Assembly: GCF_050589845.1 (NCBI RefSeq)
Contig: NZ_JBNGPA010000004.1
Coordinates: 186,001 to 250,000, forward strand
Reading direction: 5' to 3'
Length of the DNA: 64,000 bases
Source of the DNA: Carboxylicivirga agarovorans
Lineage (GTDB): Bacteria > Bacteroidota > Bacteroidia > Bacteroidales > Marinilabiliaceae
Numbering within the stretch: the first letter of the stretch is position 1; every line of letters begins with the position of its first letter. Positions 10,401 to 18,601 of this stretch are shown in pieces. A model generated the notes under the pieces. It ran no database searches. It was not told the origin of the DNA and worked only from the letters and a program-made list of their open reading frames with translations. The translations under genes were made by a program, and so were the position numbers.

Positions 10401-10879
10401 TTAATGAGCAAATGCTTAAGCCAGAGCTTCAGGGAATGGAAGATTTCGTTGATGGTATTAACAACATTGTTGAAGCACAGCAAAAAGTAGCACAACGTTA
10501 CTTCGAGGAAGGATCTGTTGACGGAGCAATTCCTCCATTGAAAATCTTACTTCATATTATGGCTTATGGCAATTATGAAGGTAAAGAGATCAGCGATCCT
10601 GAATTACGTAAATACTTTGATCGTGATTATGTGATCAATAGCGACTGGTATAAGGAACGTTTAGCATTAAAGCAAGAAAAAGAAGTAGCATTCCGTCAGG
10701 GTCAGATCACTTACCTTGAAAACTTTGCTTCCAATGCAGAAAACGCCGAAATTAAGGTCGACTTAGATATTGAAGAGCGATTAACTAAAGCTAAAGAGTT
10801 ATTGGCTTATTCATCATCTGAATCATATTTAAAAGATCTTGAAGGAACGATTGGTGCTGATGTGATCTATAGAGGATAA
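7403..10879 (+). CDS. Large protein resembling pyrophosphate-type phosphoenolpyruvate carboxykinase
   Basis: This is a single 1158-residue cytosolic protein without signal peptide or membrane helices. The size and several glycine-rich blocks remind me of the roughly 1150-residue PPi-dependent PEP carboxykinases known from Entamoeba and Propionibacterium, which interconvert oxaloacetate and PEP using pyrophosphate. The blocks are GDNYYGYSKKEIKTQI (about 335-350), EEEHAGGAIAYPRGI (about 363-378), the P-loop-like CTVSGGGKSEISKS (about 491-504) and STTGAGTEGALTKGPFN (about 875-892). I recall the family only in outline and cannot align it here; the alternative is an uncharacterised conserved protein. 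The gene is monocistronic, with its own terminator. Ribosomal-protein-like codon smoothness suggests it is well expressed. A second start four codons in is possible. Confidence 0.55.
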   Translation: MKDDMQKKLKPSKKDRKDMIQYINLQLASIGQPLYYDASDADTKYTNSKFLSLTEGLINSFKEKSRLLSDHLSPADTRIQNFLNSYLSDVDVDNSEYRLPNKTFVLNQKGLAREVSLPPDANEFKSDLVSSYRLKQGILNNPDKDKRTTKGTFHIVEGGLPVPLDKKEVPKIAFANMLKAAVNPDDDMNILPFTSTQEEKAKTMVSLLLRPIVCPEVPGVISEKSMEVRFFAPGTLVSNLDFVENIFGNAGDHNLAENDSALDVEHWTGTTGCIILAPQMTKLKKKDIGLPHYDDATERQRKDGMCWKDENELYNEGGAFKITCRDDNGVVVTLIGDNYYGYSKKEIKTQISYSANMIGLVEEEHAGGAIAYPRGIMSDSVYGDIFSAKLGKSYSFDEAMALLGDRVSVYPNGYAIDKKFSNITYIQEHADIDIDRSLVVWTKDGKEESLKLSPEKIYIHPSGHKFQLAKHPTQPMWRIVNTQPEGIFCHKPCTVSGGGKSEISKSMQNAIQYGTFNIVNLEEDFKAADEIINYDFSNRWKDIRPDAEPSRPFLSPKRALGSAVKLLTPSDQYSDEYNAFLNSIPSHIRSLVLFIKRLYRNESEKGNWKDYMSVEFINGREGTTLQYKNNKVTASYVRIGFNEDGNWLLHKLRSDFVPSQKIQMEDDISATIVLPASQLSNLNPEYKNKSYKVVTNCESHLFQRPDEAIIRGYDKGAERDIVTDGTFLTNYEPLTKKDAIELYEDAINFDKYTQPVKDLLMKVINSEKDGYFVVPSHTRIVDGTPTNNPRYLERNIFKDDIIDNYLGEVGVRLFRKIKSEEPVIDVVNAVLPGRRNNPVDKENGIRPLAVYNPIHYQELPELFMDFICSLTGKSPSTTGAGTEGALTKGPFNMLVPTTDLNNALLSYILTEYQGFSSAAGYVGQNRFDHDISILIPEIWARLVPEDRDPKLLIENGSLEKLEDFEFEGQKVLASRLGYRITENFAFRCMNRLFDEPLAVFNEQMLKPELQGMEDFVDGINNIVEAQQKVAQRYFEEGSVDGAIPPLKILLHIMAYGNYEGKEISDPELRKYFDRDYVINSDWYKERLALKQEKEVAFRQGQITYLENFASNAENAEIKVDLDIEERLTKAKELLAYSSSESYLKDLEGTIGADVIYRG

Positions 10880-10917
10880 GCACTTCAAGGTTATTCATTA
10901 CAATACACAAACAAGGG

Positions 10918-10947
10918 AGAGGCAACTAAATAGTTGCCTCTTTTTTT
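10918..10947 (+). terminator. Intrinsic terminator of the PEPCK-like gene
   Basis: The perfect 10-bp stem AGAGGCAACT/AGTTGCCTCT (10918-10927 with 10932-10941) has a 4-nt loop and is followed by T7. Confidence 0.9.
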
Positions 10948-11143
10948 ATATCAATACGTGTTTATCTTCTTAAAACGGACTATCGCCAATTATCGAATAA
11001 CAATGTATAACTAATGCCAAAAGCCCGGTTATGCTTACGGATTAATTAGCATTAAATTAATGCAGCATTCACATTTGCCTTGTCGCATGATAATATATTT
11101 GCCAAATAAACATCCGGCAAACTGAACCAATTAACTAAACACC

Positions 11144-12943
11144 ATGCAACGAGGTACAATGCGTTTTCGCTTTACCCTACTAACCGTTTTGCTCATAACT
11201 ACTTTTAGTGGTATAGGCTTTTATACTCATTTTGCTCTTCAAAATATTAAGAGCAACAATGTCATTGAAAACAACATCTACAATCTGGAAGCTTTAATGC
11301 TTCAGATGCGCCGTAACGAAAAAGATTTTTTGGCACGGGCAGTCAGGAACCCCGATTTTTACACAAAAAAGAACAGCAACTATGCTTTGCGTCTTAATGC
11401 CAACATGGATAATGCCTTAGCCATATGTGAGGAACTATCTAACACGCGGTTTATTCAAAAAAACAAGATGGAACAGAAAGTAGACTCCATCTGTGTATCA
11501 TTAAATAATTACCATTACTTATTCGAACAAATAAAAACGCACGTACTGCTAAAAGGATTTAAAGACTATGGAATGGTTGGTGAAATGCGTCAGGCCATTC
11601 ATGATATAGAAACAACTCTTAAACAATATAACGACAACCACCTGATGGTATTCATGCTGACGAGTCGCCGCCATGAAAAGGACTTTCTATTGCGCCATGA
11701 TTTAAAGTACAAGGGTAAATTTTTAGATAACGCAGAAAAGTTCAGGACTGCAATAAATCAGTCCAACCACCAGTCTGGCTCCAAGGCACAATTAATAACA
11801 TTGCTGAACAATTATGAAGAAACATTTATCAAGGTCGTCAATAAACAAGTTAATTTAGGATTAGATGAGAAAAGTGGCTTATTGGGCGAGCTGAGAAATG
11901 AGGTGCATAAAATAGAGCCGGTTATTCAGGAGTCAAAAACCATCCTTGTTGAAGAGCTGACAGGACACACTCGTGAGATCACCTGGTGGATCATATTTTT
12001 TATCACGATTGGAGCAAGCTTAGTTGTTACATTCAGCATCTTTATTCTTCGCGGGGTCCGCAAGATGTTGGGAGCTGAACCATATGAGGTCGCGGAGATT
12101 GCCAAACAGGTGGCCAATGGCGATCTGGCAATTAGCAGTGAAATACGGAAGAATGCAAAAGGAGTATTGCATACCTTTGTCATCATGGTCGACACTTTGC
12201 AATCTTTGATGAATGAGATTGCAGAAGTGGTATCGCAACTTAATAAAACCAGTCATGCCTTAGCTTCAACATCGGGTGACATGTCACAGGGTGCATTGAC
12301 ACAGGCATCGTCATTTGAAGAAATTGCAAGCTCAATGGAGGAGATCAACTCCAATGCGCAGCAAAACTCATACAATTCACAAAATACCTTTAAATCGTCT
12401 AACGAGGCCAGCAATGAACTTGAGAAGGTGAAAACTAAAGCTGGTGATTCTTACGAAACAGTAAAAACAATCAGCGATAAGGTTCGTGTTATAACAGAAA
12501 TAGCCAATCAAACCAATATTTTGGCGCTAAATGCGGCCATTGAAGCATCACGTGTCGGTGTGCATGGCAAAGGCTTTGCTGTTGTAGCCCAGGAAGTGAA
12601 AAAACTCGCTGAGAAGACACGAGAGGAAGCACAGGAGATTGTTACCATGGCTAATGAAAGTCTTGAAGTTTCAACCCTAACCACAGATAGTCTTTTTAAG
12701 ATCATCCCAACGGTTAAAGAAAATGCATCACTAATTGAAGAGATTGCTATGGCCAGTAACGAGCAATCCAATGGTATTAATCAGGTAACAACCAGCCTTC
12801 AGGAAATCAATCATATTACTCAGCTGAACGCAGCTGCCTCTGAAAAGATGACGCACACCATCAATGAACTCAATGAGCAATCATCTAAACTTAAGACTGT
12901 ATTGGAACATTTTCAGGTAAACAATGAAAGCCAGTTACACTAA
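11144..12943 (+). CDS. Methyl-accepting chemotaxis protein with helical-bimodular-type sensor
   Basis: This is a membrane chemoreceptor of 599 residues. TM1 is at about residues 10-28 and TM2 at about 280-301 (WWIIFFITIGASLVV). The periplasmic part contains two similar helical segments with the repeated motif RRxEKDFLxR (about 49-60 and 175-186), as expected for a helical bimodular (HBM) sensor domain, which binds small organic acids in known cases. A HAMP-like linker and a signalling domain follow, whose hairpin reads IANQTNILALNAAIEASR. The canonical next residues AGEHGRGFAVVA appear as VGVHGKGFAVVA. No other chemotaxis gene is in the window. The start may be either ATG at 11144 or 11159. 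Confidence 0.9.
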   Translation: MQRGTMRFRFTLLTVLLITTFSGIGFYTHFALQNIKSNNVIENNIYNLEALMLQMRRNEKDFLARAVRNPDFYTKKNSNYALRLNANMDNALAICEELSNTRFIQKNKMEQKVDSICVSLNNYHYLFEQIKTHVLLKGFKDYGMVGEMRQAIHDIETTLKQYNDNHLMVFMLTSRRHEKDFLLRHDLKYKGKFLDNAEKFRTAINQSNHQSGSKAQLITLLNNYEETFIKVVNKQVNLGLDEKSGLLGELRNEVHKIEPVIQESKTILVEELTGHTREITWWIIFFITIGASLVVTFSIFILRGVRKMLGAEPYEVAEIAKQVANGDLAISSEIRKNAKGVLHTFVIMVDTLQSLMNEIAEVVSQLNKTSHALASTSGDMSQGALTQASSFEEIASSMEEINSNAQQNSYNSQNTFKSSNEASNELEKVKTKAGDSYETVKTISDKVRVITEIANQTNILALNAAIEASRVGVHGKGFAVVAQEVKKLAEKTREEAQEIVTMANESLEVSTLTTDSLFKIIPTVKENASLIEEIAMASNEQSNGINQVTTSLQEINHITQLNAAASEKMTHTINELNEQSSKLKTVLEHFQVNNESQLH

Positions 12944-13365
12944 TACCAGAAAATAGTATGAAACGAAAAGGATTAATGTGTAACACGTCAAGTTACCAAG
13001 CTTAATTAAACTGCTATTCTATAGCATAAAAAACTCATGTGTTTAAATAATTGTTCTTAAGCGTTCTGTCATTTTTTAGAATAACCAGGCAACATAGAAA
13101 AAAAGAGCAGGAGCACCGAACAGCAGAAAGGAGAAGAACTCTCAAGGAAACTAACATTTGCAGATCTCAAGCTCCCAAAAGTGCCAAAGCATTACACAAT
13201 CTAAACAGAGCTATGAGAATAAAAAAGTATAATTAAAATACACATCTATAGTTGGGATGGTGTCCTGCTCTCAATTTTAACGTATAGTAAAAAAACTCGG
13301 GCCTACCTCTGACGTTTCAAAGGATTTAAGACCTCATAAAATTGAGAAAGAACCTGGAATGTTAT

Positions 13366-13412
13366 GGTGGGAAAACTACTACTTCTTATCTACGCATTTT
13401 GCGTAATTATTA
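13366..13412 (+). repeat. 47-bp repeat, copy A
   Basis: The unit begins GGTGGGAAAACTACTACTTC and contains the inverted core TACGCAttttGCGTA. It matches copy B at about 43 of 47 positions. Confidence 0.7.
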
Positions 13413-13649
13413 TTTACAGATTTATAAACCTATTGTCACAAATATTCATTTTTTGTGTCTGCACACCTTATCACTAAAAGGGTTTATAAGAAAGAAAAGC
13501 GCGATTTAAAGCTTTATTATAACACTGTCATACTGACAGTTACAAAAAACCACCATTCAATAAACGATAGGCAGTAAGTTTCATTATAAGATAAAACCAA
13601 CAGGGGGATTTTTGCGGTTGCAAAGATGCACAATTAAAGTGAAATAAGT

Positions 13650-13696
13650 GGTGGGAAAACAACTACTTCTTATATACGCATTTTACGTAATTTTTA
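13650..13696 (+). repeat. 47-bp repeat, copy B
   Basis: This is a direct repeat of copy A, 284 bp downstream. It is bounded by GTGGTG (13648-13653) and CACCAC (13698-13703), so this copy is also flanked by a 6-bp inverted repeat. Confidence 0.7.
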
Positions 13697-13799
13697 TCAC
13701 CACTCAGGCAATTCATAAAAGTTACAGTGTAATGATTCATGAAGCAATCACATAACGATTCCATTAGTTAATGGCGAGACAAGACTCTGTATTGGCTAA

Positions 13800-13831
13800 T
13801 TGGTTTCACACTTTTTGTTTTTGTACTTTTG
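13800..13831 (+). promoter_or_regulatory. Promoter for the TRM11-like gene, probably giving a leaderless mRNA
   Basis: TTGG at 13800-13803 and TACTTTTG at 13824-13831 fit the Bacteroidota promoter pattern. Transcription would begin about 5-7 bp later, at or beside the ATG at 13836, so little or no 5' leader is expected. Confidence 0.6.
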
Positions 13832-13835
13832 CAGC

Positions 13836-14885
13836 ATGATGAAGTATTTGATTTTGCAATACCCCGGTCATAACCGTGTGTATTATAATGTGGCGGCACA
13901 ACTGGCTGTATCGGAATTAAGCATTGCTGCCAAACGTTTAAGCGTTGGTTGTCAGAAAATAGACTTTGAAGATGTTTGTGGGGTACGCTATATCACCATT
14001 ACCCTGGATGATGAGTTAAGCCCTGAAGACATTGCAATCTTGTCACGCCTGTCATTTGTATTTGCAATATTTAATCAGTTTGGCCTGCATGCCGATGATG
14101 GCCTGGCTCCTATCCCAATGGCTAACTTTCAGTACATCGACAGCAAAATCAGCACTATACAGAAGTACGCCGGCAAAACCAATGAACTATTCACAAAAAT
14201 GATGGTGAACGTAGCTCTACTGGCCAGTGACTTTAGTTATGATGATGCCATTACATTGCTGGATCCCGTTGCGGGACGAGGCACCACCTTAAACGAAGCT
14301 ACTGTCTATGGCTTTAATGCCTTTGGTATTGAAATAGAGAATAAATCGGTGCACGAAAATCAAATCTTCTTTAAAAAGTACCTTCAAAACGAGCGCTATA
14401 AGTTCACAGCAGATAAGCGTATGGTTTATGGCAAAAATAAGAAAGAAGCTATTTACATGCACGAGTTTGAATACGCCAACAGTAAAGAAGCTTTTAAAAA
14501 CAAAGAAGAGCGCAAACAGCTGGGGCTTATCTGCGGCAATTCACAAGATGCCGATAAATACTATAAAAAGAACAGTTTTAACATTATAGCAGGTGATTTA
14601 CCTTATGGCATTGCACATGGCAATACTGGCGCAAACAAAAGCTCAACCGGTACACGTAATCCATCGGAACTGATTGAATCATGTCTGCCGGCCTGGAAAG
14701 CGGTGCTGAAAAAGGGAGGTACCATTGTACTGGCCTGGAATAGCTTTGTAGCGCCGAAACAAAAGCTGGCAGAGCTTTTTACAAAACATGGCTTGAAGGT
14801 ACTTGGTAAAGGACCATATGAGGGATTTGAACACATGGTGGATAAATCAATTAAGCGCGATATAATAGTTGCTAAAAAGGTATAG
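13836..14885 (+). CDS. TRM11-like class I SAM-dependent RNA methyltransferase
   Basis: A 349-residue protein with a Rossmann methyltransferase core. The SAM-binding motif I reads LLDPVAGRGTTLNEA (about residues 146-160). The motif IV catalytic tetrapeptide sits in IIAGDLPYG (DLPY, a DPPY/NPPY variant), characteristic of enzymes methylating an exocyclic amino group of guanine or adenine in RNA or DNA. The DPxxGxGTxxxEA signature is shared with archaeal and eukaryotic TRM11, which makes N2-methylguanosine in tRNA, and with UPF0020 proteins. The N-terminal 120 residues are not a recognisable THUMP domain. I set the start at 13836 rather than at the upstream in-frame ATG (13800) because that one lies inside the promoter. 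Substrate not determinable. Confidence 0.75.
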   Translation: MMKYLILQYPGHNRVYYNVAAQLAVSELSIAAKRLSVGCQKIDFEDVCGVRYITITLDDELSPEDIAILSRLSFVFAIFNQFGLHADDGLAPIPMANFQYIDSKISTIQKYAGKTNELFTKMMVNVALLASDFSYDDAITLLDPVAGRGTTLNEATVYGFNAFGIEIENKSVHENQIFFKKYLQNERYKFTADKRMVYGKNKKEAIYMHEFEYANSKEAFKNKEERKQLGLICGNSQDADKYYKKNSFNIIAGDLPYGIAHGNTGANKSSTGTRNPSELIESCLPAWKAVLKKGGTIVLAWNSFVAPKQKLAELFTKHGLKVLGKGPYEGFEHMVDKSIKRDIIVAKKV

Positions 14886-14995
14886 AGAATAGCTTATATT
14901 CACTGATCCTCCTCACAAGGGAGGATTAACAAATCTATAATTGGCAGGTGTGCATCTGCCATTACAGATAACAGATCTTACAATGAGTCACAATT

Positions 14996-15499
14996 TTACT
15001 CCATGTACTTTTTAATGCTCCCGGGTAAGCGTCCTTTCCACTGTTTCAGAAGCTGCCCTTCTTTATCGAAAAGCAAATAAGAAGGTGCTACTTCCAGCTT
15101 CAAAGCACTACTGATTGTTCCTTCACTATCACACAGGTTTATATAACCCGATCTGCTGTAGTTGTTAATAACATAGGACTTCCAGAAATTATAATCAGCT
15201 GCATTCCAAACAATAACAATGTCTAACTTATCTTTTAACTCCTGACCAAGGTCATCCAGCTTTGGCAATTCCTTCATACACCCACGGCAGCCAACAAAAG
15301 AAAAATCAAGTAAGAGGTATTTTTCTGAATTCGGCGCTATAGTTTGCACAACACTATCTTTATTTAAAGCCAATAGACATTCAAGCCTTTTCTGTTCAAA
15401 ATCATACGATAGATTCGGAGTGGTGCCGTTTTGCGCAAAGACAAGGTTGGCAGCTAACAGCATTATTACAAAACCAGCAGATCGTTTCAGATGTCTCAT
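14996..15499 (-). CDS. Secreted thioredoxin-like (TlpA/AhpC-TSA fold) protein
   Basis: A 167-residue protein with a signal peptide (MRHLKRSAGFVIMLLAANLV, cleavage after FAQ). A thioredoxin fold follows, whose active site is FVGCRGCMKELPKL, a CxxC pair at about residues 72-75. The cis-proline region reads VAPSYLLFDKEGQL. It resembles the redox domain of Bacteroidota TlpA/resA-like disulfide reductases but is shorter, lacking the extra N-terminal domain many of them have. It probably acts in the periplasm on protein thiols or in cytochrome maturation. It is monocistronic and convergent with the methyltransferase gene. Confidence 0.75.
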   Translation of the reverse strand: MRHLKRSAGFVIMLLAANLVFAQNGTTPNLSYDFEQKRLECLLALNKDSVVQTIAPNSEKYLLLDFSFVGCRGCMKELPKLDDLGQELKDKLDIVIVWNAADYNFWKSYVINNYSRSGYINLCDSEGTISSALKLEVAPSYLLFDKEGQLLKQWKGRLPGSIKKYME

Positions 15500-15708
15500 A
15501 AGCGGAATATGTATCGTATATCAGGTTATCAATCCTCTTAATATCATGCAGTTTATAGCCCTTAACTAATTGCAAAAATGACGAAAGACAAAAAGAGCAA
15601 ACCATCCATAAAACTATCTAAAATAAAGAAACATAACAAATCTACAAAATCATTTACAGGTATTAAACATTCATTTTCAACCCATCTGGCATTTAACCCC
15701 GCTTCATA

Positions 15709-15738
15709 TTGACAAGTAACAGTCATCCTCGTACTTTG
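15709..15738 (+). promoter_or_regulatory. Candidate promoter of the cupin gene
   Basis: TTG at 15709-15711 is followed 20 bp later by TACTTTG at 15732-15738, close to the Bacteroidota consensus and about 42 bp upstream of the cupin ATG. Confidence 0.45.
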
Positions 15739-15780
15739 CTTTAAGCAGATAATAATGCAGAAACTTTAAATACCAGCAAA

Positions 15781-16170
15781 ATGAAAATTAACAAAGAGGA
15801 GATACCTGTAATCATGTCTGGTTCAGGTACCGTATTACGTTCACAAAAGCACCTGGGAAAAATGACGGCCAGTTACAATGAAATGACTGCCGGAACAGAT
15901 TTTGGACCACACTTAAGAGGGCTAAAAAAGGATCATTGTCATTGTAGTCATTATGGCGCTGTACTTGAAGGAACTTTACTTATTACATATGACAATGGAG
16001 AAGAGGAACTTATTAAAGACGGTGATATTTTTTATATTCCACCCGGTCACTCTGCAAAAGTTGAGAGAGATCTGAAAATTATCGTATTCAGCACCACTAA
16101 AGAACACACTGAGGTCCTAAATCATGTTGTTAAAAGTATAGGAGAGCTTAATAATATGACTAAGATTTAA
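15781..16170 (+). CDS. Cupin-domain protein
   Basis: A 129-residue single-domain cupin. The first metal-binding motif region is HCHCSHYGAVLEGTLLITYD and the second is GDIFYIPPGHSAKVE, which together form the small beta-barrel of the cupin_2 family. Histidines and the glutamate positions are partly altered (a histidine-cysteine cluster replaces the usual HxH), so metal binding is uncertain. It has no signal peptide. It is a stand-alone gene with a promoter of its own, 66 bp before lgt. The substrate cannot be predicted. Confidence 0.7.
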   Translation: MKINKEEIPVIMSGSGTVLRSQKHLGKMTASYNEMTAGTDFGPHLRGLKKDHCHCSHYGAVLEGTLLITYDNGEEELIKDGDIFYIPPGHSAKVERDLKIIVFSTTKEHTEVLNHVVKSIGELNNMTKI

Positions 16171-16236
16171 ATCATTGTCAGGCTACTTTTTAATCAGCCA
16201 TTTATGTAAATTGCATCATATAATTTTAACCCCATT

Positions 16237-17070
16237 ATGCTTTTAAACTATATCAACTGGAACCCCGACCCTGAGATTGTCAATCTTTTTGGCGTCTCTA
16301 TACGCTATTATGGCTTATTGTTTGTTACAGGTTTATTGTTAAGTATACTGGTATTACACTATTTATACAAGCAAGAAGGACTGCCCAAGTCACACCTGGA
16401 TAAGCTGACTAATTTTGGATTGATTGGAATTGTTGTTGGTGCTCGACTGGGGCATTGTTTATTCTACGAACCTTCCTATTACCTGGCTCATCCTGTAGAA
16501 ATGTTACTGCCCATAAAAATACTTGAATCGGGAGGTATTGAACTTACAGGTTACAAAGGTTTGGCCAGTCATGGTGGCGCATTAGGTTTAATTATTGCAT
16601 TAATCATCTATTCACGAATAACAAAACACAAATTGATCGATGCCCTCGATCTCTTAGCAATTGCAGCAGGCTTAGGTGCGGGATTTATCCGTTTGGCCAA
16701 CCTGATGAATTCAGAGATCGTAGGACAACCCAGCGATGTTCCCTGGGCTTTTATTTTTAAACAAGTAGATATGTTGCCGCGTCACCCGGCGCAGCTGTAT
16801 GAAGCGATCTGTTACTTTCTTATTTTTGGTTTGATGATGTTCTTATATCGTACGAAAAAAGACAAAATCAAAAACGGGACAGCCTTCGGATTGGTGCTGA
16901 CCCTTATTTTTACCACTCGCTTTTTCCTCGAATTTATCAAAGAACATCAGGTTACATTCGAAGACAAGTTAATGCTCAATATGGGACAAATATTAAGTAT
17001 CCCCTACATTATTGCCGGCATTGTATTAATATTTGTTGGTTCAGGAAAACATCAACTTAATAACAAATAA
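16237..17070 (+). CDS. lgt: Prolipoprotein diacylglyceryl transferase Lgt
   Basis: Lgt transfers diacylglycerol from phosphatidylglycerol to the lipobox cysteine of prelipoproteins, the first step of lipoprotein maturation in the inner membrane. The 277-residue protein has about seven membrane helices. It carries the Lgt signature GFIRLANLMNSEIVGQPSD and the essential RHPAQLYEA motif, plus GARLGHCLFYEP and ASHGGALG. It is followed after nine bases by a gene for a lipoprotein, suggesting co-transcription. The many lipobox proteins elsewhere in this window are its expected substrates. Confidence 0.95.
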   Translation: MLLNYINWNPDPEIVNLFGVSIRYYGLLFVTGLLLSILVLHYLYKQEGLPKSHLDKLTNFGLIGIVVGARLGHCLFYEPSYYLAHPVEMLLPIKILESGGIELTGYKGLASHGGALGLIIALIIYSRITKHKLIDALDLLAIAAGLGAGFIRLANLMNSEIVGQPSDVPWAFIFKQVDMLPRHPAQLYEAICYFLIFGLMMFLYRTKKDKIKNGTAFGLVLTLIFTTRFFLEFIKEHQVTFEDKLMLNMGQILSIPYIIAGIVLIFVGSGKHQLNNK

Positions 17071-17079
17071 ACCTATACT

Positions 17080-18495
17080 ATGAAGTCCTTAAATATGTTG
17101 TTGACAGTTTTTATTACTGTCTTTCTGTTAAGCTGTTCAAACAGCGATAAACCCAATCCGGAACCTGTCGAAAAATCGCTCACCATATTCTTTATCAACG
17201 ATCAGCATGGTCAGATCGACAACTTCTCTAAAATTAAACACATTATAGATACGGAAAGGCTTCAAACAAATGTGATAGTAGCCTGCAGTGGTGATATGTT
17301 TTCAGGTAATCCGGTTGTAGACAATGCCAGCGAAGAAGGGGCTCCCATGATTGACCTCATGAATCGTATTGGCTTTGATATTTCAGTGATAGGCAATCAT
17401 GAGTTTGACTATGGGCAGGAAGTATTAAAAAACAGAATGAACCAGGCCGACTTTGAATGGGTATGTGCCAATGTGGATATGAGCTCAAGCGATATACCTC
17501 AACCCAAAGCCTACCATACAATTAGCAAAGGGGATTTAAATATTTGCTTTCTGGGATTGGTTGAAACATACGGAAAGGATGGTGCTATTCCGTCGACGCA
17601 TCCCAATAAAGTAAAGGGCATAAGTTTTGAAGATCATACGCATGTGACCGGCAACTATGCACAACTCAAATACGAAGAAGAGTGTGACTTGCTGGTAGCA
17701 TTGACACACATAGGATTAAACAGTGATAAAGAACTGGCAAAACAACATACCTTTTTTGATTTAATTATTGGAGGACACTCTCATAGCAAAGCCCAGGAAC
17801 TCATCAATGGTACACCTGTTTTTCAGGCTGGAAGTTATTTAAATCAATTGGGTAAAATCACACTGGTAATAAAGAATCAAGAAGTGATTGAATATGACTA
17901 CGACATCATTGAGTTATCTTCTTATAGGGATTATGATGCAGATATGCAGCTATTGATTGATGACTACAACAACCTTCCATACCTCAAGGAAATCATTGGT
18001 TACTCACATAATGATCATGACCGATCGCAGGTTGGTTGCTTTTATACCGATGCCTTGCGTAACTATCTTGATGTCAATGTGTCCTTTCAAAATACGGGAG
18101 GCGTCAGATCAGGACTATATTCAGGCGATATATCCAGGAGGGAGATTTTTGAAATTTCGCCATTTAAAAACGGTGTTATCAAATACGAAATGAGTGTATT
18201 GGAAATAAAGCAGTTTCTTATAGGCAGTGCATCAGGCTTCTACTACTCCGGTGTTAGGATAGAGCAAAACGGGCAAACGATCATTATCCATGATTTGAGT
18301 GGCAATGAACTATCGGATGAGACCATCTTAACCATTGGTATTAACGATTTTATTCCGGCTGTACACGATGATTATTTTCCTGACGCAGGCGAATTGCAGC
18401 CATTAACTGCAGCTCAAACACTGATGGCATACCTGGAAGAGGGTGATGGACAGGTTGATTACCAGAATTGCAACCGCTATTTCAGATATCATTAA
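17080..18495 (+). CDS. UshA-like 5'-nucleotidase / metallophosphatase lipoprotein
   Basis: A 471-residue exported lipoprotein (signal peptide with lipobox LLSC, Cys at about residue 19). The N-terminal metallophosphoesterase domain carries its metal ligands in FFINDQHGQIDNF, VACSGDMFSGNP, IGNHEFDYG and GGHSHSK. The C-terminal 5'-nucleotidase substrate domain contains QNTGGVRSGLYSGDISRRE. The family hydrolyses nucleotides and UDP-sugars outside the cytoplasm. Histidine replaced by glutamine-histidine in motif I (NDQHGQ for NDxHG) is within family variation. It follows lgt closely and is probably in its operon. Likely role: extracellular nucleotide salvage. Confidence 0.85.
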   Translation: MKSLNMLLTVFITVFLLSCSNSDKPNPEPVEKSLTIFFINDQHGQIDNFSKIKHIIDTERLQTNVIVACSGDMFSGNPVVDNASEEGAPMIDLMNRIGFDISVIGNHEFDYGQEVLKNRMNQADFEWVCANVDMSSSDIPQPKAYHTISKGDLNICFLGLVETYGKDGAIPSTHPNKVKGISFEDHTHVTGNYAQLKYEEECDLLVALTHIGLNSDKELAKQHTFFDLIIGGHSHSKAQELINGTPVFQAGSYLNQLGKITLVIKNQEVIEYDYDIIELSSYRDYDADMQLLIDDYNNLPYLKEIIGYSHNDHDRSQVGCFYTDALRNYLDVNVSFQNTGGVRSGLYSGDISRREIFEISPFKNGVIKYEMSVLEIKQFLIGSASGFYYSGVRIEQNGQTIIIHDLSGNELSDETILTIGINDFIPAVHDDYFPDAGELQPLTAAQTLMAYLEEGDGQVDYQNCNRYFRYH

Positions 18496-18601
18496 ACAGA
18501 AGACAACAAAATACATATACCTCTATATTTCAATGCATTAACTATTGTGTTTGATAAATAATACTTGTAACTTCTCCTATTTAATTAAAAAGGAAGGTGT
18601 T

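Larger units (their letters stand above)
12944..13799. other. Gene-poor region with a repeated 47-bp element
   Basis: This long gap between the chemoreceptor and the methyltransferase promoter has no reading frame with protein-like composition. A 61-codon frame at 13051 is basic and low in information. It contains two copies of a 47-bp element (13366 and 13650) and a perfect small inverted repeat ACTGTCA-tac-TGACAGT at 13524-13540. Confidence 0.5.

Noticed and set aside
13051..13236. 61-codon frame after the chemoreceptor
   Set aside because: Very basic, no domain, no promoter or conserved start; probably chance in a non-coding gap.
13800..13835. N-terminal extension of the TRM11-like protein (start at 13800)
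   Set aside because: The extra residues are encoded by the promoter itself (TTGG and TACTTTTG).
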